Assembly (NCBI GenBank): GCA_036346275.1
Contig: CM070730.1
Span: forward strand, 8,804,309 to 8,868,308
Length of the DNA stretch: 64,000 nt
DNA from: Otatea glauca
Lineage: Eukaryota > Streptophyta > Magnoliopsida > Poales > Poaceae
Direction of reading: 5' to 3'
In this document: positions 8,987-20,576 of the stretch, piece after piece
Numbering within the stretch: position 1 is the stretch's first letter
Layout of the letters: every line of letters starts with the position of its first letter
Notes under the pieces: model-generated
Databases searched by the model: none
Seen by the model: the letters and a program-made list of their open reading frames with translations, nothing else
Told to the model about the DNA's origin: nothing
Program-made: the position numbers and the translations under genes

Positions 8987-11877
8987 CATCTCCAACAACA
9001 TTATATAAATTTCGATTTCTATATTTTTATATATAGAATTTACTAAAAAAGATTTCTTCTCTATATCTCTTTCCTCTCCAACAGCATTCTCCAAATCTCA
9101 CTCTCTATTTTCTCTATCCTATATTATAATGATATTTTATAATCGCCATAGGAGCAACATTTATTTTTTAGCAAGAAAAATTCGAACGGCTATTTTTAAA
9201 TACGAAAATTTAAAATTTATTCTAGTAGGAATTTAAAATTCGAATGGCTATTTTAAATATGGAAATTTAAAATCTGAAACTAACCGAAAAATGTTGTGTC
9301 ATTAAGACAAAATGACAGGTCGCGCTACATGATCAAATGACCCAATTCCATTTAATTCTAGCACCACTGACAAAGAAGCCAGTTGAGTGGCCACCAGGAT
9401 GCTTCAATTCTACCATTCACATTAAAATTAACATCGTTACTTTGCAAATGGGTTCAGACAGGATTGAACAAGTACGCCAGAATTTATGAATGAAATGAGT
9501 GTTTCGAAAAAGATTGGTACAGCTATTTGTAACTCTGTATTCTCCAAGCTGATATAACACCATTTCAGAGAAGAATGGAATATTTTGTTAGTTCACCGGT
9601 TACATTACTAGGGCACATTGGGCTCTAATTTACTTGGCAGGAGCAGGACGCGGAGTTGCTAAAAGAACAGGTGCGACAACAACTTATGACATCTGTCCTG
9701 TTTCCAAGGAAGAAAAAGAGCAAGCAAAATCAATTTCTACAATCACTATATAGAACAACCTGATGATCATGAGATAACCAAATATAGAATTTCACATTCT
9801 TTTCTGAAATCAGAACTCCATATCCTCTAGTAGTCCCCTTGTCAGATATAATCTAACATTAACAAGGTTGTACTTCTTATCTGTTGATTCACAAAAAGAA
9901 CTTGTCTGTCATGCTCCTACCTGCGCTGCTCTCCACCTTAGAAACCCAACCAGTGTTTGCATTTCTATGAAAGTATAATTAGTCAATTACTAAACCTGAT
10001 AAATGATAAACTATAAACCAAGCATAAAGGAAAACTATTTCCAACCAATTTCCTTACCACATCCCTGCATGACGAATGCATGGAAATCAAAGCTCTCTCC
10101 ATCAGAACTTGGAACCCCAAGCCCCTTCTAGAATTTTTATCTCATTCAAAACTTGGAACTAGCAAATTATGTTTCTTTCATTCGGTTCAAGAATTCAGTT
10201 GTTTGACAGTAGTAGCCAGAAGCTAATCTTCAGGCTACACTTGAATAATCAGCTTGGATGCTAGACACCCTTCAGCGGGACACAAAGAATGGAAGATCGC
10301 TTACATACAAATGTTACATTCAGAATCTTAGACAATAATTTAAGATAACGATCGGTTTTTTGCAACTAGAGTAAATGAAAACAAGTTGTAGGTGCTTCTT
10401 AGGTTGCACTTCCACAAATATGGCATTGTTCAGTAGCAACTAGTAAGAGTTGTATGGTAGCACAAAGGTCAGCATAGAGCTGCAAATGATTGAAACTTAG
10501 CCAATCGATGTTTTCTAGTTGTAGAACGGAATTAAGATCATAGTGAAGGTAACTACCTATTAGCAAAACTCCGATGACAAAACTTGGATAAAAGTGGAGG
10601 AAGTGCAAACTGATGCTCCAGGCCACAATCTTACGGTTTGTCCTGATTCTCGTCTCTTGAGGTTGTTGTTCCAAAGTAGAATTTATCTACATCAAAATAT
10701 ATAGGAAACATATGCAAGAAGCAAAACTTACTGGTCACAAGTTCATATACTGCAAGGAAGATAATACAATAAATAGCAGTTTAAATTTTCAAGACTGGCA
10801 TAATCATAAATGATACAATCATGCACAGAAGGATCATTACACCTAAAGTAGCATTCAGAGATCAATACATAGTCGCAGTCATTCATATGAGTTTAACAAT
10901 TTTTTGTAGGGCTACAAGTACAAGCCTCCAAGTATGAACGGCACCCCAGTTATCCCAAGACAAAACGTACTTGTAAATTTCTATTTGAGAACAACTGTTT
11001 TTACAATACAAGCTCTGAAATGATCTGAAACTTTACACAAGACCTTCCGCAAATCCTATTAGAACCCAACAAAATTAGGATACGAATTCATCTACCGACA
11101 GATTCAAAAATAACTAGCACAAACCGTAGTAAAGTTACAGATCGAAGCAACGATAAGAGGTCAGACAAATCCATCAAAGCACAGACTGCGAGACTACGAG
11201 ATGGAATCAAACAAAAACATAGAAAAACCATCAATAAGCCGAGCAAAACAGCACACATCTGAGCACAAAACACCTAAATATTGTTCTACTCGCAGATGAA
11301 TGCTACTGAACGGTCACAGAACCGTAGATATGAAGACACAAAACAAGAATCTCACTTTTGGGAGGGGAGTGTACCGCAGAAAGGGAAGAACACAGCAACC
11401 TGGGAAGGGGAGTGTACCGTACATATGAAGACACAAAACAAGAACCTCACTTTTGGGAAGAGAATGACGATGGATGGGGGTTGTGGTGGTATTATCCACC
11501 CCCACACGATCGAGATCCACCTCCTTGACGGCACGGGATGGAGCGAGGGAGAGACGCGTCGCCTCGTCAATGGCGCTCCACGGACCGGCGAAGTAGCGCC
11601 TCGCCTCCACGACGGATTTGGGGCGGAGCGTCAGAGTAGTTGCCCTCTTGCAGGTTCCTCACGAGCGCGGGAGAGAGCGATTGTTGCACACCGAGGATAT
11701 GGGGAACACGATGGGGGAACGAAGAGAGAATCCTGAGATTTCGGGATTCTCTCTCCGATCGCTAAAAATGGGGAAGGAGATCGGCAATCTGTTGGAGTCA
11801 GTAAAATCGCAAAGGTTGCGTACGGGTTACTCATTTTATCGGTAAAGAATGGGATAGGGCATCTGGTGGAGATGCCC
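8987..11877. mobile_element. Possible element bounded by GGCCATCTCC-type ends, with a captured 5' gene fragment
   Basis: The left end GGCCATCTCCAACA and the right end (read inverted) GGGCATCTCCACCA are similar and face inward. Both are flanked outside by TGA. Near the right end, on the minus strand at about 11760-11480, lies GC-rich exon-like sequence with start-like ATGs and CTCTC tracts, which could be a captured 5' gene fragment. The remaining 2 kb has no recognisable coding. A chance pair of MITE ends would look the same. Confidence 0.35.
11321..11461. repeat. 95-bp spaced direct duplication
   Basis: The segment ACCGTAGATATGAAGACACA, continuing through CTCACTTTTGGGA, is repeated at 11416 after 95 bp. 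GGGGAGTGTACCG also occurs twice. Confidence 0.7.
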
Positions 11878-11882
11878 TGACT

Positions 11883-12125
11883 AAGGCTGTGTTTGGTATA
11901 GCTCCAGCTCTACCAGACCCGTAGATTTGGTGGAGCTGGGTATTTCTAGCTCCACCAGATCCGTGGAGCTGAAGCTTTAGATATATAAGAGTGTTTATGT
12001 GGATCATCTTGTTTTATATTTTAGACTAAAAATATAAAATTAAATCACTTTATTTTAACCTATAAATTTCAGGTCTGAAGTGAGCTGGTATCTGGAGCAC
12101 TGACAAAAAAGGACCTAATTAATAC
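11883..12125. mobile_element. Possible MITE fragment (GCTGTGTTTGG end)
   Basis: Starts with GGCTGTGTTTGGTATAGC and has repeated AGCTCCA / TGGAGCT inverted motifs, typical of common grass MITEs. The right end is not defined. Confidence 0.4.
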
Positions 12126-12325
12126 TCGTAAAAATGCGAGCTCAGGCGTGTGCTGTTTGTTGTACACGGTAGGTGAAAAATGTTTGCATGTCATTGGGTC
12201 TGGCCCATTTGTCTAAGCGAAGTGCAAAAAAGGCGGAGGAGCTGGCCCAAACTGCAGAAGTTAGGATGGTACAGGGCCCAATTTTTCTCTGAAGAAACAC
12301 GCCGATCAGCCCAATCTATTTAATA

Positions 12326-12490
12326 CTTTTCCGTTCAGTCACAAAAGAAAGTCTTTTTAGATGTATTTTAAAAAGTATTTTTATAATATTATAATTCTAA
12401 TGGATTTTATAAATATATTATAATAAAAATAAGTGATTAAAATTATATTTTTAGACCGTATGATATTCTTTCTTATAAAACAGGAGGGAG
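12326..12490. mobile_element. Short Stowaway-type MITE
   Basis: Left end TTCCGTTCAGTCACAAAAG; right end ACAGGAGGGAG followed by TA. The interior (ATAATATTATAATTCTA, AAATATATTATAATA) matches other copies here, shortened. Confidence 0.6.
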
Positions 12491-13122
12491 TAGTAAATTA
12501 GCCCACGTTGAGTTATGCGTTGCTCATTCCATTTAGAATTATAAGGCTTATAGTTTGAATGATCTTATTTAAAAATATAAGTTACATGTAGATTTAATGA
12601 GGCTTTTTCTACTATACTCCTATTTATTCTCTCTCAACTACATGCATTTATTCGTTATCACCACACACAAAATATTATCTCTCATCTTCCGAGACAATTA
12701 AGTGGGGTATCTGAGTCATTTTCACTCATAACTTTCTCAATTTCACCCAATCTTAGTCCTTGTGCAAAGTCAAAATACGCCTTATATTTCTGAATAGAGG
12801 GAGTAATAATTATTGAGCTCCTTATGCATGTAACGATTTGGACCATCACGGACCGTGAGCAAATGTTCAGTTTCAGGCGAGGTTTGAAATTTCATTTTCG
12901 GATCCTCTCTTGGAGGTGTTCAAAATCCAACATTTCGACGAAATCTGGGTATTTCGGATGAAATTTGAATAAAATTCAAAAGCCAAATTTGAAATCCAGT
13001 ATTTTTTAGGATAGAAAAACCGAAATTTTGACGAAATTAACCAAAATTTTGGCCCTTTTGTACCCCTACGAAATGGTCTCCAAAGACTACACAAAAATTC
13101 CCGTAACTCTACATGACGCAAA

Positions 13123-13196
13123 GTTGTAGTTGCCGAGTTGGTCTAAGGAGCTATTCGAGTCGTGAGCTCTTGGGTTCGAATCCCACTCTCAGTAAG
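13123..13196 (+). tRNA. tRNA-Leu-like pseudogene or SINE head
   Basis: Box A-like TTGCCGAGTTGGTCTAAGG and box B GGGTTCGAATCCC are spaced as in a tRNA and resemble plant tRNA-Leu. The acceptor ends do not pair and the anticodon arm is disturbed, so it is not a working tRNA gene. Confidence 0.45.
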
Positions 13197-13238
13197 CTAG
13201 CATTAATTTTTTTTATTTGGATCCGAAAAATGCAATTA

Positions 13239-13312
13239 GCATGACTCGATCCCCCGCACCTCAATCATGATCCCCCGCACCTCAATCATGCCAAGTTAGT
13301 GCTCTACCAACC
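13239..13312 (-). tRNA. tRNA-Ala-like fragment with internal 21-bp duplication
   Basis: The minus strand reads TTGGTAGAGCACTAACTTGG then CATG, close to plant tRNA-Ala around the D arm and anticodon loop (loop TTGGCAT, anticodon GGC). The segment at 13248-13268 is repeated exactly at 13269-13289, duplicating the T-arm side. The anticodon stem is mismatched and no acceptor stem is present, so it is a pseudogene or SINE part. Confidence 0.5.
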
Positions 13313-13500
13313 AGGGTTTGAAATTTCATTTTCAATTCACATCTCGGAGATAGGTGAAATAGAAAATTTCAACAAAATCTCAGAATTTTGGATGAAATTT
13401 AGTTAAAATTCAAAAAGTAAATTTGAAATCGGGAATTTTTGAAGTGAAATTTTCAAAATTTCGGCCAAAATTGCCGAAATCTTGGCAAAATTCAACTGAG

Positions 13501-14429
13501 CGAAAAATGGTTGAAACAATGTTAAAACATTTTGAAAGTTTTTATGGATGGTTCTGATACATTACTAATATTCCCATAAAAATTTAAGATGATGAGGAAT
13601 TTTTTAAAATTTTGAAATTGCTACTATCTCGATAAAAGGCTTACCGGTAAATTACAACCTAATGAAAATTTATTCAAACCATGCTAGAAAATTTTGAAAT
13701 TTTTTTGGATGGTACAGATGCATCATTAATATTCCCATAAAATTTTTAAATGATGATCAAGCCTAAAAAAATTCAGAAAGTGTCATTGTCCTAATAAAAG
13801 GTTGGCCGACAAATTTCAACTAAATGAAAATTAGTTCAAACCATATTAGAATTTTTTTTAAAAAAATTGGATGGTCCTGAAGCATCATTAATATTCTCAT
13901 AACATTTTGAGATGATCATCAATCATGAGAAATTGTAAAAAAGTCTGACAGTGCTACTGTCCTCTTAAAAGCTTGACTGAGTACATGTATTACTTCCATA
14001 GATTTGATTGAGCAATGAAAAAGGTTTAATTTTTTAAAACTTTTAGATAAAGGTTTTAAGGCAATGTTTAAACTCTCATAAAAATTTTGGATCGTGATCA
14101 CACTGAGCAAATTTATAAAATTTTGAAAACATTACTGTCTCGTTTATATTCCTTCTTTTTTTATTTTTTTTAAGATAACAAATGAAATTTCACCGGTCTT
14201 TTCAGTGCAGAGTCCCAGCCGGTCAAGGTACAAGTTCTTTTTTATCCCTTACACTTTTTGGAACGAGCTTGAATGCAAGCATTTCAGAGACGAAGTGCTA
14301 CCGCAACCTTTTTGTTTTCACTTTCACGTACGTTTCTACATGTACTATCCTCTATTGTAAAATTGCTATGCCCCATTTCAAAAAAACATCTATTCCCACT
14401 AGGTGGATGTAAATTCTCCACGAAGCTCT
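13501..14429. other. AT-rich repeat remnant
   Basis: Three loosely repeated blocks (13540-13640, 13670-13790, 13820-13960) each hold a GGATGGT(T/A)C, CATNATTAATATTCCCATAA theme. No gene is seen. Confidence 0.45.
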
Positions 14430-14612
14430 CGTAAGGAACCCCGGCGACGCGAACGAGCGAGCACTCGATTGGCTAGCTACACGAGTGCGCGAGCTGCCCG
14501 CCTGGGTTCGAGTCTCTGGACTCGTCCAGGTGCATATGGAGTCGGGTGCAACACATGTGTGTGTGGGTGTATGTACGTCTATAAACCGATTATTGTTCTC
14601 ATTCTATAATGA
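14430..14612 (+). mobile_element. tRNA-derived SINE-like sequence
   Basis: Box A-like GATTGGCTAGCTACACGAG and box B-like GGGTTCGAGTCTC are tRNA-spaced. A GT-rich tail (TGTGTGTGTGGGTGTATG) follows, as in grass SINEs. Full-length limits are not certain. Confidence 0.55.
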
Positions 14613-14639
14613 ATAGCAGACCAAAATAAAAAAAACCGG

Positions 14640-15704
14640 CGAGCAGACTTGAACCGGTTCTCTAGGAGGTTCTCGAGCCAAAACGAAAAGAAACGGTGAA
14701 GGAGCAGAACTGCACTGTCACATCTGCTCAAGCGTCTCGGCATTCTTCCTCCACTCACTTGGACTGTTGGACAGATCCTCGTAGAGTCGTAGTACTACAC
14801 CTTTGCCTTGTTTCTCCACATTCTCTTGACGCGTCGACGTATTCGACGACGAAAACGATGCACACCCAGAAAAAGGGAGATGCACCGATTGGATGTGTGC
14901 AGGTGAGAGGTTCGCGTACTCTTTAAGCAAATTATTAGCAGGTTTTATAGGCATCTTTCAGATGGATATAGATTCATGTTTTCGATAAGTCGCGTCGATA
15001 TTGATGTGATCACGTGATTACGAGATCTTTGTGATGAAATCACTTGGAGTAGAAATATGTATGCATCTCTATTTGTTCTCGCTTGATCTTTTTAAGAGAA
15101 GCTCAGGCCCCAGAAGCATGATGAAAAACATAATTCCGGACAGGTTCAAACATGGGGGAAGTGCGCACTACGTCAAAGTGAAAGATGTAACGACCCGGGC
15201 CATAGCTACTTTAAAGGCTAGGTCGATGGTAGACATGTGTGCACGATAAACGTGAACCGAATTCATGGTTCAAAAAATCAACCGACTTTTGGAAATATCG
15301 GTCAATTGGGGTCCATCTTTTGGAAATATCGGTCAATTGTAGTACCAGTCAAAATTTACCGGTGGGGTCCATCTTTTCAATAAAGTTCATCTAAATGCAA
15401 AAAATGCATTAAATTTCAACTTCATGTTCGTCTTTATGTCATGTACATGTGAATAACTAGTCCATATCTACAATATTCTATGGTCATTTTTCAAAATTCG
15501 ATTTTTTTGACAACATTGAAAATTGAATTTCATTTTTTTTTTCAGCCGAGGTCATATCAGTTTTATCGGACCGGTTAAAAATTTGAAACTGGTTTTCAAA
15601 ACCCTGGTGAGGATCGGGGCTGTTTCAGAAAGGAAAAAAAAAGAGTTGGATGATCATGTAAGGACTACGAAGACTATGCTTACCCTGGGCTAGTTGTCCT
15701 TTTA
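14640..15704. other. Intergenic; CAGGGTTTTGAAA-type repeat near 15260-15605
   Basis: No gene recognised. Two copies of GGAAATATCGGTCAATTG sit at about 15290 and 15320. The segment ends TTTTCAAAACCCTGG, like the ends of the element at 35455. Confidence 0.4.
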
Positions 15705-15935
15705 GGGTGTGTTTGGTTCTTTGTACAAAATAGTATATGTATGAAATAGTTTAAAAAAAAGTAATTCATGTGTTTGGTTGCTTGAATGAAATTATCCCGT
15801 CTTGAATGGTGAAATACAAATTTGAGTAATATTTTTTATAGATGTTGAATCATTCTATTCACCCAAAACAATAAAATTAAATTATACAGGATCATCTCAT
15901 TCCATTCAATCTCATCTTACTAACCAAACACACCC
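15705..15935. mobile_element. Tourist-like MITE with perfect ends
   Basis: Starts GGGTGTGTTTGGTT and ends AACCAAACACACCC, a perfect 14-bp inverted repeat. TTA flanks both sides (15702-15704 and 15936-15938), the target duplication of the PIF/Harbinger superfamily. It is 231 bp with no coding. Confidence 0.85.
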
Positions 15936-15938
15936 TTA

Positions 15939-17291
15939 ACCCAGCTGAAATACTACCGGAGAGGCCGAGACTAACAAGCTGCCCTATCCGGTTCAGCCTA
16001 GGTCTACTACGTACTACCACCACCTTAACAAAGAAACGATCCAAAAAGTACAACCAATGCCCCGTCAAGACAGGTACTACTAACACTGTGAGTTTGCATG
16101 TGTCAAAATCTGGTCCAAGCGACCAAGCCTGATGGATTCCTCCATGAATGATTCCTTCCTCCTTTTCCACCGACGCAAACGTGTACGCGTGTATGTACAA
16201 GCGCAGAGAACAATCCATCGGCGCATACGCCTGCAAGAGATGCAAACAATACTCGAATAATCCATCAATCAGGTCATGGATGCGTACCAGGGACAAATCG
16301 ACGCGGGCGTGCAATCCACGTATCGTACGTTGATCAGGCCGGGGACTTCGCCAAAAACACGACGACGGCCGAGAGCGACGCCGCACCGGTGACCGGTTGG
16401 CGGCCGGCCAATCACCAGAACTTGGTATCGACGACAGCCGACAGGTGACGATATACTGATACGGGCTTTCGGATTGATTATTTGAGTTTGAATGATATTG
16501 TGATGAGTTATGGCCACGATTATTATCTAATGGAATGGTCTACGTCGAGGAACAAGAGAGTTGGGTTCCGATGACGAATACAAGGAAATGAACTGGACGC
16601 ATGTAAAATAACCGGCATAATGTTATCATCAGATATTTCGACAGATGCATTATGTCGGCTTAGGACTCTGTTTAGGACATCTAGATTTTTGGACTCATGA
16701 TAATTTGATATACATCTTAAGTGGCAAACACCGACAAATTGAGGTTCATCACCGGCCAACGCGACTAATCGACGAACGTAGTACCGAGCTCTGGAGAAAA
16801 CAGTAACCGTACGGTCCCTTCTACGTCCGTACCATCGTTGGCTTTCTGCGAGGTAGTACGAATCAAGAGATACGTTCATACGTACAACGGTACAAGAGAG
16901 TACAGTGTGAAGAAGAATCCATATCTGGTTGGCTTCTCGTGACATCGGCCGAATAGAGACTCGTGCATGGACGATGGTATGTGCATACGAACAAATCGTC
17001 AGCTCACAAAGTCAGAAGTAGTGAACAGTTCCTCACAGCAACAAAAACAAAAAATAGTGAAGAGAAGTCGTCCCTTTTCTTGCTCTCTCATCTTTTTTTT
17101 TTAAATCTAGTCTCTCTCCATGCGAACTAGTTGTAGATTTGGCCTCCTCCTCCACCGTGAAAAATACGGCAAGTGACACATGTCTCTTATCGCACCCAGG
17201 GATAGGGCCAAATCTGTAAATGCATTCGTGGGAGGCCAAATTTGTAAAAACAAGGTAATTTTTTTTTAGAAAAGTGACGATTTTGTCATTT
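15939..17291. other. Intergenic, no gene recognised
   Basis: Several open frames of 60-160 codons overlap on both strands (for example minus 16523-16945) but match no family I know and lack promoter or splice support. A ~100-bp segment at 17120-17250 resembles 36060-36190 (GGCCAAATTTG(T/C)AAA). Confidence 0.4.
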
Positions 17292-17299
17292 GTTGCAAG

Positions 17300-17888
17300 T
17301 AGGAATGAAAACGGAAACAGAATTTCCGACCGTTTCGGAGAAAAAACGGAAATAGAAGCCTTTTTTCGGAAATGAAAACGAAAATCTAAAAATAGCAAAA
17401 TAGCATTTATAAACTCTAGAAGATCCAGGATAAATCTCAGAAAATCATAAATGAACATTGAACAATAATATGCAAATTTTAGGGCATTGCATCTTTATAG
17501 TTGGAGCAAGAGGATATCGATGATAATGATATTATGGAGGAGGACATAATGGTCTAATCTGAGGAACAAATAGTGAGCCTTCAACTAACAAACTTGGGAA
17601 AAAACTTTCTAGTGATACCGGTGAATATAACATTGTTCTTGTATCCATCTTTGAGGTGGAAAGAGTTACATTGTTTTTGCGGTCATGCATATTGTGATCA
17701 TGTACTACGTTCTTGCGGAGTTTTTCACTTTCGTTTCCGTATCCGCTCCGTTCCGTTCCTTATCCGTTTCCGTCACTACTCATTTTCGTATATGTTTTAG
17801 AGGTTTTCGATTTCGTTTCCGTTACCGATAAAAGATGTGGAAACGGAACGACCATTTACCGACCGTTTTCGTTCCGTTTTCATCCCTA
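17300..17888. mobile_element. Non-autonomous hAT-type element
   Basis: Begins TAGGAATGAAAACGGAA and ends, read inverted, TAGGGATGAAAACGGAA: one mismatch in 17. The perfect 8-bp duplication GTTGCAAG flanks it at 17292-17299 and 17889-17896, as expected for hAT. GACCGTTT / CGGTCG motifs repeat near both ends. It is 589 bp and has no transposase; a short open stretch at 17570-17800 is not recognised. Confidence 0.85.
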
Positions 17889-17896
17889 GTTGCAAG

Positions 17897-19190
17897 TCTA
17901 CGACGAAGTACACTATCTAAGGGCATGCTTAGAATATTTAAATTTCATAAGGAATACTCAAATTTTGTTGATCCTTACGAAAATTTTCCAGTTTCAAAAT
18001 GCGCTAAACCAATTGCCTCATTTTCGTTCCTTATCCTAAAAAACAAAGATGTATATTAGTAGTTGCTCCTATTCAAGGCAAGTGGGCACGTACAACATCT
18101 TTACATGCACGTTTCGCGTTTATGTTACATCGACCGCGCCAGTGGATACAGGAATGACGAGAATCTTAAACTCCCGGTACGATACAAATGGCAGCATAAA
18201 ATGGCGACGGTGCACGGCTTCGTTTTGTACAGCGGATGGATGTGGACTCGATTGGCCTTCTGGACCCGGACGGGCCGGATCAAAACGAACATAAAGTTGC
18301 AAACTACTCGTGCACCTTCCGTACTTCAAAGTTTATAAGAGGTATTTTGTATTCTAATATATAATTAGAGTGATTTTTTATATACTCTTAATAAATATCC
18401 ATATTTACTTTATATTTTACACATACATATATTGAATATAGTGCTTAGTGAAAATAATTAGAGATGATTTAGTTATTTTTAATATCTTCTTAATCTATGG
18501 ATAAAAGAAAAAACTTAAAGAGATAGTACAAACCAATCTCCTCGCCTTTATCTCCAATCCCACCTTTATCATGCCACATAGAAAAAAAAAGAAGGGAGAG
18601 AGACAGCGAAAAGGTGCATTAAAAGCGTGAAGACCCAGATAGCATCGGATAATTAGCTTCTCAATTAAACAAGCTATCGAGGGAAGGCTTCGTTTTGACA
18701 CCGTAGTGGCTTTTCAAAAGCACTAATTTTATTCTGTTTTTGATATCATTAGTATAGTGCCCTGTATTTCGGTTTCCTTTTCCCAGCACGTAATATATGA
18801 TCTTTTTCTTTTCTAGAACGTTTGTTTTCTTTTCCTTAATTTCAGGATATTTGTTTCCTTTTCCTTGAGATGATCTTTGGAGGTGGGGAGATCTGTTGGT
18901 AGGCACGAGGATAAGTTAGACACATTGAACAATGGCCATCGGATGTGGGTGAGTAAAGCTGAGGAAAGATCTAAGAGGTTAATTTTGATGGAGGCAAGTT
19001 TCTGGGGACGTTTCGCTGGGTGCATGAAGGTTGGACCATCTCTAGTGGGGTGTATTATTTGGAGTGGACGTAGAAAAGAATGCTTAGGTGCATTATAAAG
19101 AGGTATAAATAATTGAAAGCATTGTTTTCAGTAATAACAAAAAAAATTTATTGCAATTAGCCAAGATTCCTATAACTAACTATATTTTAT
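17897..19190. other. Intergenic, no gene recognised
   Basis: AT-rich with scattered short open frames on both strands. Nothing shows a promoter-exon arrangement or recognisable domain. Confidence 0.4.
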
Positions 19191-19192
19191 AT

Positions 19193-19445
19193 ATCCCCCG
19201 TTTCCGAATGCATGACAATCTAGCTTTTGTTTCTAAATGTATATCATTCTACAATTTAGATGTGACTTTTTACCATTTTTTTCCTTACATATCCCTTTTA
19301 GTTATTTTCAACGTTATTTACTAATATAGACTAGAGTAAGTCACACCATCCAAAGATATAATAAAGATGATTAATGTAGTCTTTTATAGATGTATCTCGA
19401 TAAAAATACAAAAACCAAGAATGACATCTATTCATGAATGGATGG
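19193..19445 (-). mobile_element. Stowaway-like MITE, second family
   Basis: Starts CCCCCGTTTCCGAATGCATG. The minus strand matches the copies at 36287-36545 and 48712-48965: ATACATCTATAAAAGACT, ATCTTTGGATG, ACTCTAG. Ends are approximate. Confidence 0.55.
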
Positions 19446-19776
19446 ATAAGTTATTTGCAACTTAGGGACGCATGAGCTTCCAGCCAGGCCAAATAAACCA
19501 AATTGGGACGAACAGAACAACTATTTGGCCTTCGGCGACCTTTCCCTCGCCAATTCCCTTTCTCCCCTTATTTTTTGGTTACGTGAGATACCCGTTCGCT
19601 ACAGCTTTATTTACAGCTTCTGCTGGTGTTGCATCCGCCCTCTCCACCATTGCTTTTCTGCCATTCTGACCCTCGACTCCTCCTCGGCGTCATTATTCCC
19701 TCCTGTCCGTTCCACTCGCGTCCTGCCGGGATCCTCGTTCGCGGCCGCCGGCCGGTGCTCGAGCTTCGGAGTAGAT

Positions 19777-20576
19777 ATGTCGAAGGTGAGACGTGCTCGT
19801 GCATGGTTTCTTTATTCCATACAGGTGCACAAAGCTGGTCACCTTTCCAGGGGCATGGGGTTCTTGGTCTTCTCGTTAGGATCTAGCTTTAGAATCCAAG
19901 AACAATTCCTTTTTCTGCTCTTTTATACTCTGCTTTTGCTCCACTGTTCGAGCTCTAGTCAGCACAAATAAAAGCCACTGATCGGTAATCGCACTGCTTA
20001 ATTTTGCTGCAGAAAATTGTGGTGAAGCTGGACTTGCACGACAACAAGGACAAGCAGAAGGCCATGAAGGCCGTCTCGGCTCTCACTGGTACAAACAACA
20101 CTAGTTTTTTTTTCTTGATTTATTCATCGTCATACATCGAAGAAGAAGCTAGAAGCAAGCACTTCAATTCTGTTCTCCTTTCAGGCATCGACGCGCTGTC
20201 CATGGACATGGCGACCCAGAAGATAACGGTGATTGGCATGGTGGACCCGGTAGACGTGGTGAGCAAGCTGCGTAAGTCGTGGGCGGCGTCGATCGACTCG
20301 GTCGGCCCGGCCAAGGAGCCGGAGAAGAAGGGCGAGGAGGGCAAGAAGGACGGCGCCGACGGCAAGAAGGACGGCGCCGACGGCAAGAAGGAAGGCGATG
20401 GGGAGAAGAAGGACGGGGACGGCAACAAGGACGGCGAGAAGAAGCCGGCGCCGCCGACGGAGCAGCAACTCATCGCCGAGCTCATCAACCAGTACCGGGC
20501 GTACAACCCGTACATGAACACGCAGTACGTCGCGCAGAGCATGGAGGAGAACCCCAACTCCTGCTCCATCTGCTAA
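19777..20576 (+). CDS. Heavy-metal-associated (HMA) plant protein with CaaX end
   Basis: Exons 19777-19785, 20013-20088 and 20185-20576 join at GT-AG sites into 158 residues. Intron 2 is 96 bp and free of stops, so unspliced RNA also reads through. Residues 4-68 form an HMA fold (KIVVKLDL, then ITVIGMVDPVDVVSKLRKSW) but the metal-binding CxxC loop is replaced by HDNKDKQ, so copper-type binding is unlikely. Residues 72-117 are a Lys/Asp/Gly/Glu linker with an exact repeat of DGADGKK. The protein ends CSIC, a candidate prenylation box, placing it among HIPP-like proteins anchored to membranes. It resembles small rice HMA proteins related to Pi21 and to targets of blast effectors. The short first exon (MSK) is typical of this group. 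Confidence 0.9.

Larger units (their letters stand above)
12868..13500. repeat. Two copies of an AT-rich family flanking tRNA-like DNA
   Basis: Copies at about 12868-13080 and 13311-13500. Both start near GGTTTGAAATTTCATTTTC and contain TTTGGATGAAATTT (or TTTCGGATGAAATTT) and AAATTTGAAATC. Two tRNA-like segments lie between them. Confidence 0.55.

Noticed and set aside
10399..10674. 91-codon minus-strand frame ending in EQCHICGSAT
   Set aside because: Looks protein-like but has no recognised family, one Cys pair only, and no exon structure around it. Not strong enough to call.
16523..16945. 140-codon minus-strand open frame
   Set aside because: No recognisable domain, no promoter or splice context, and overlapping alternatives on both strands.
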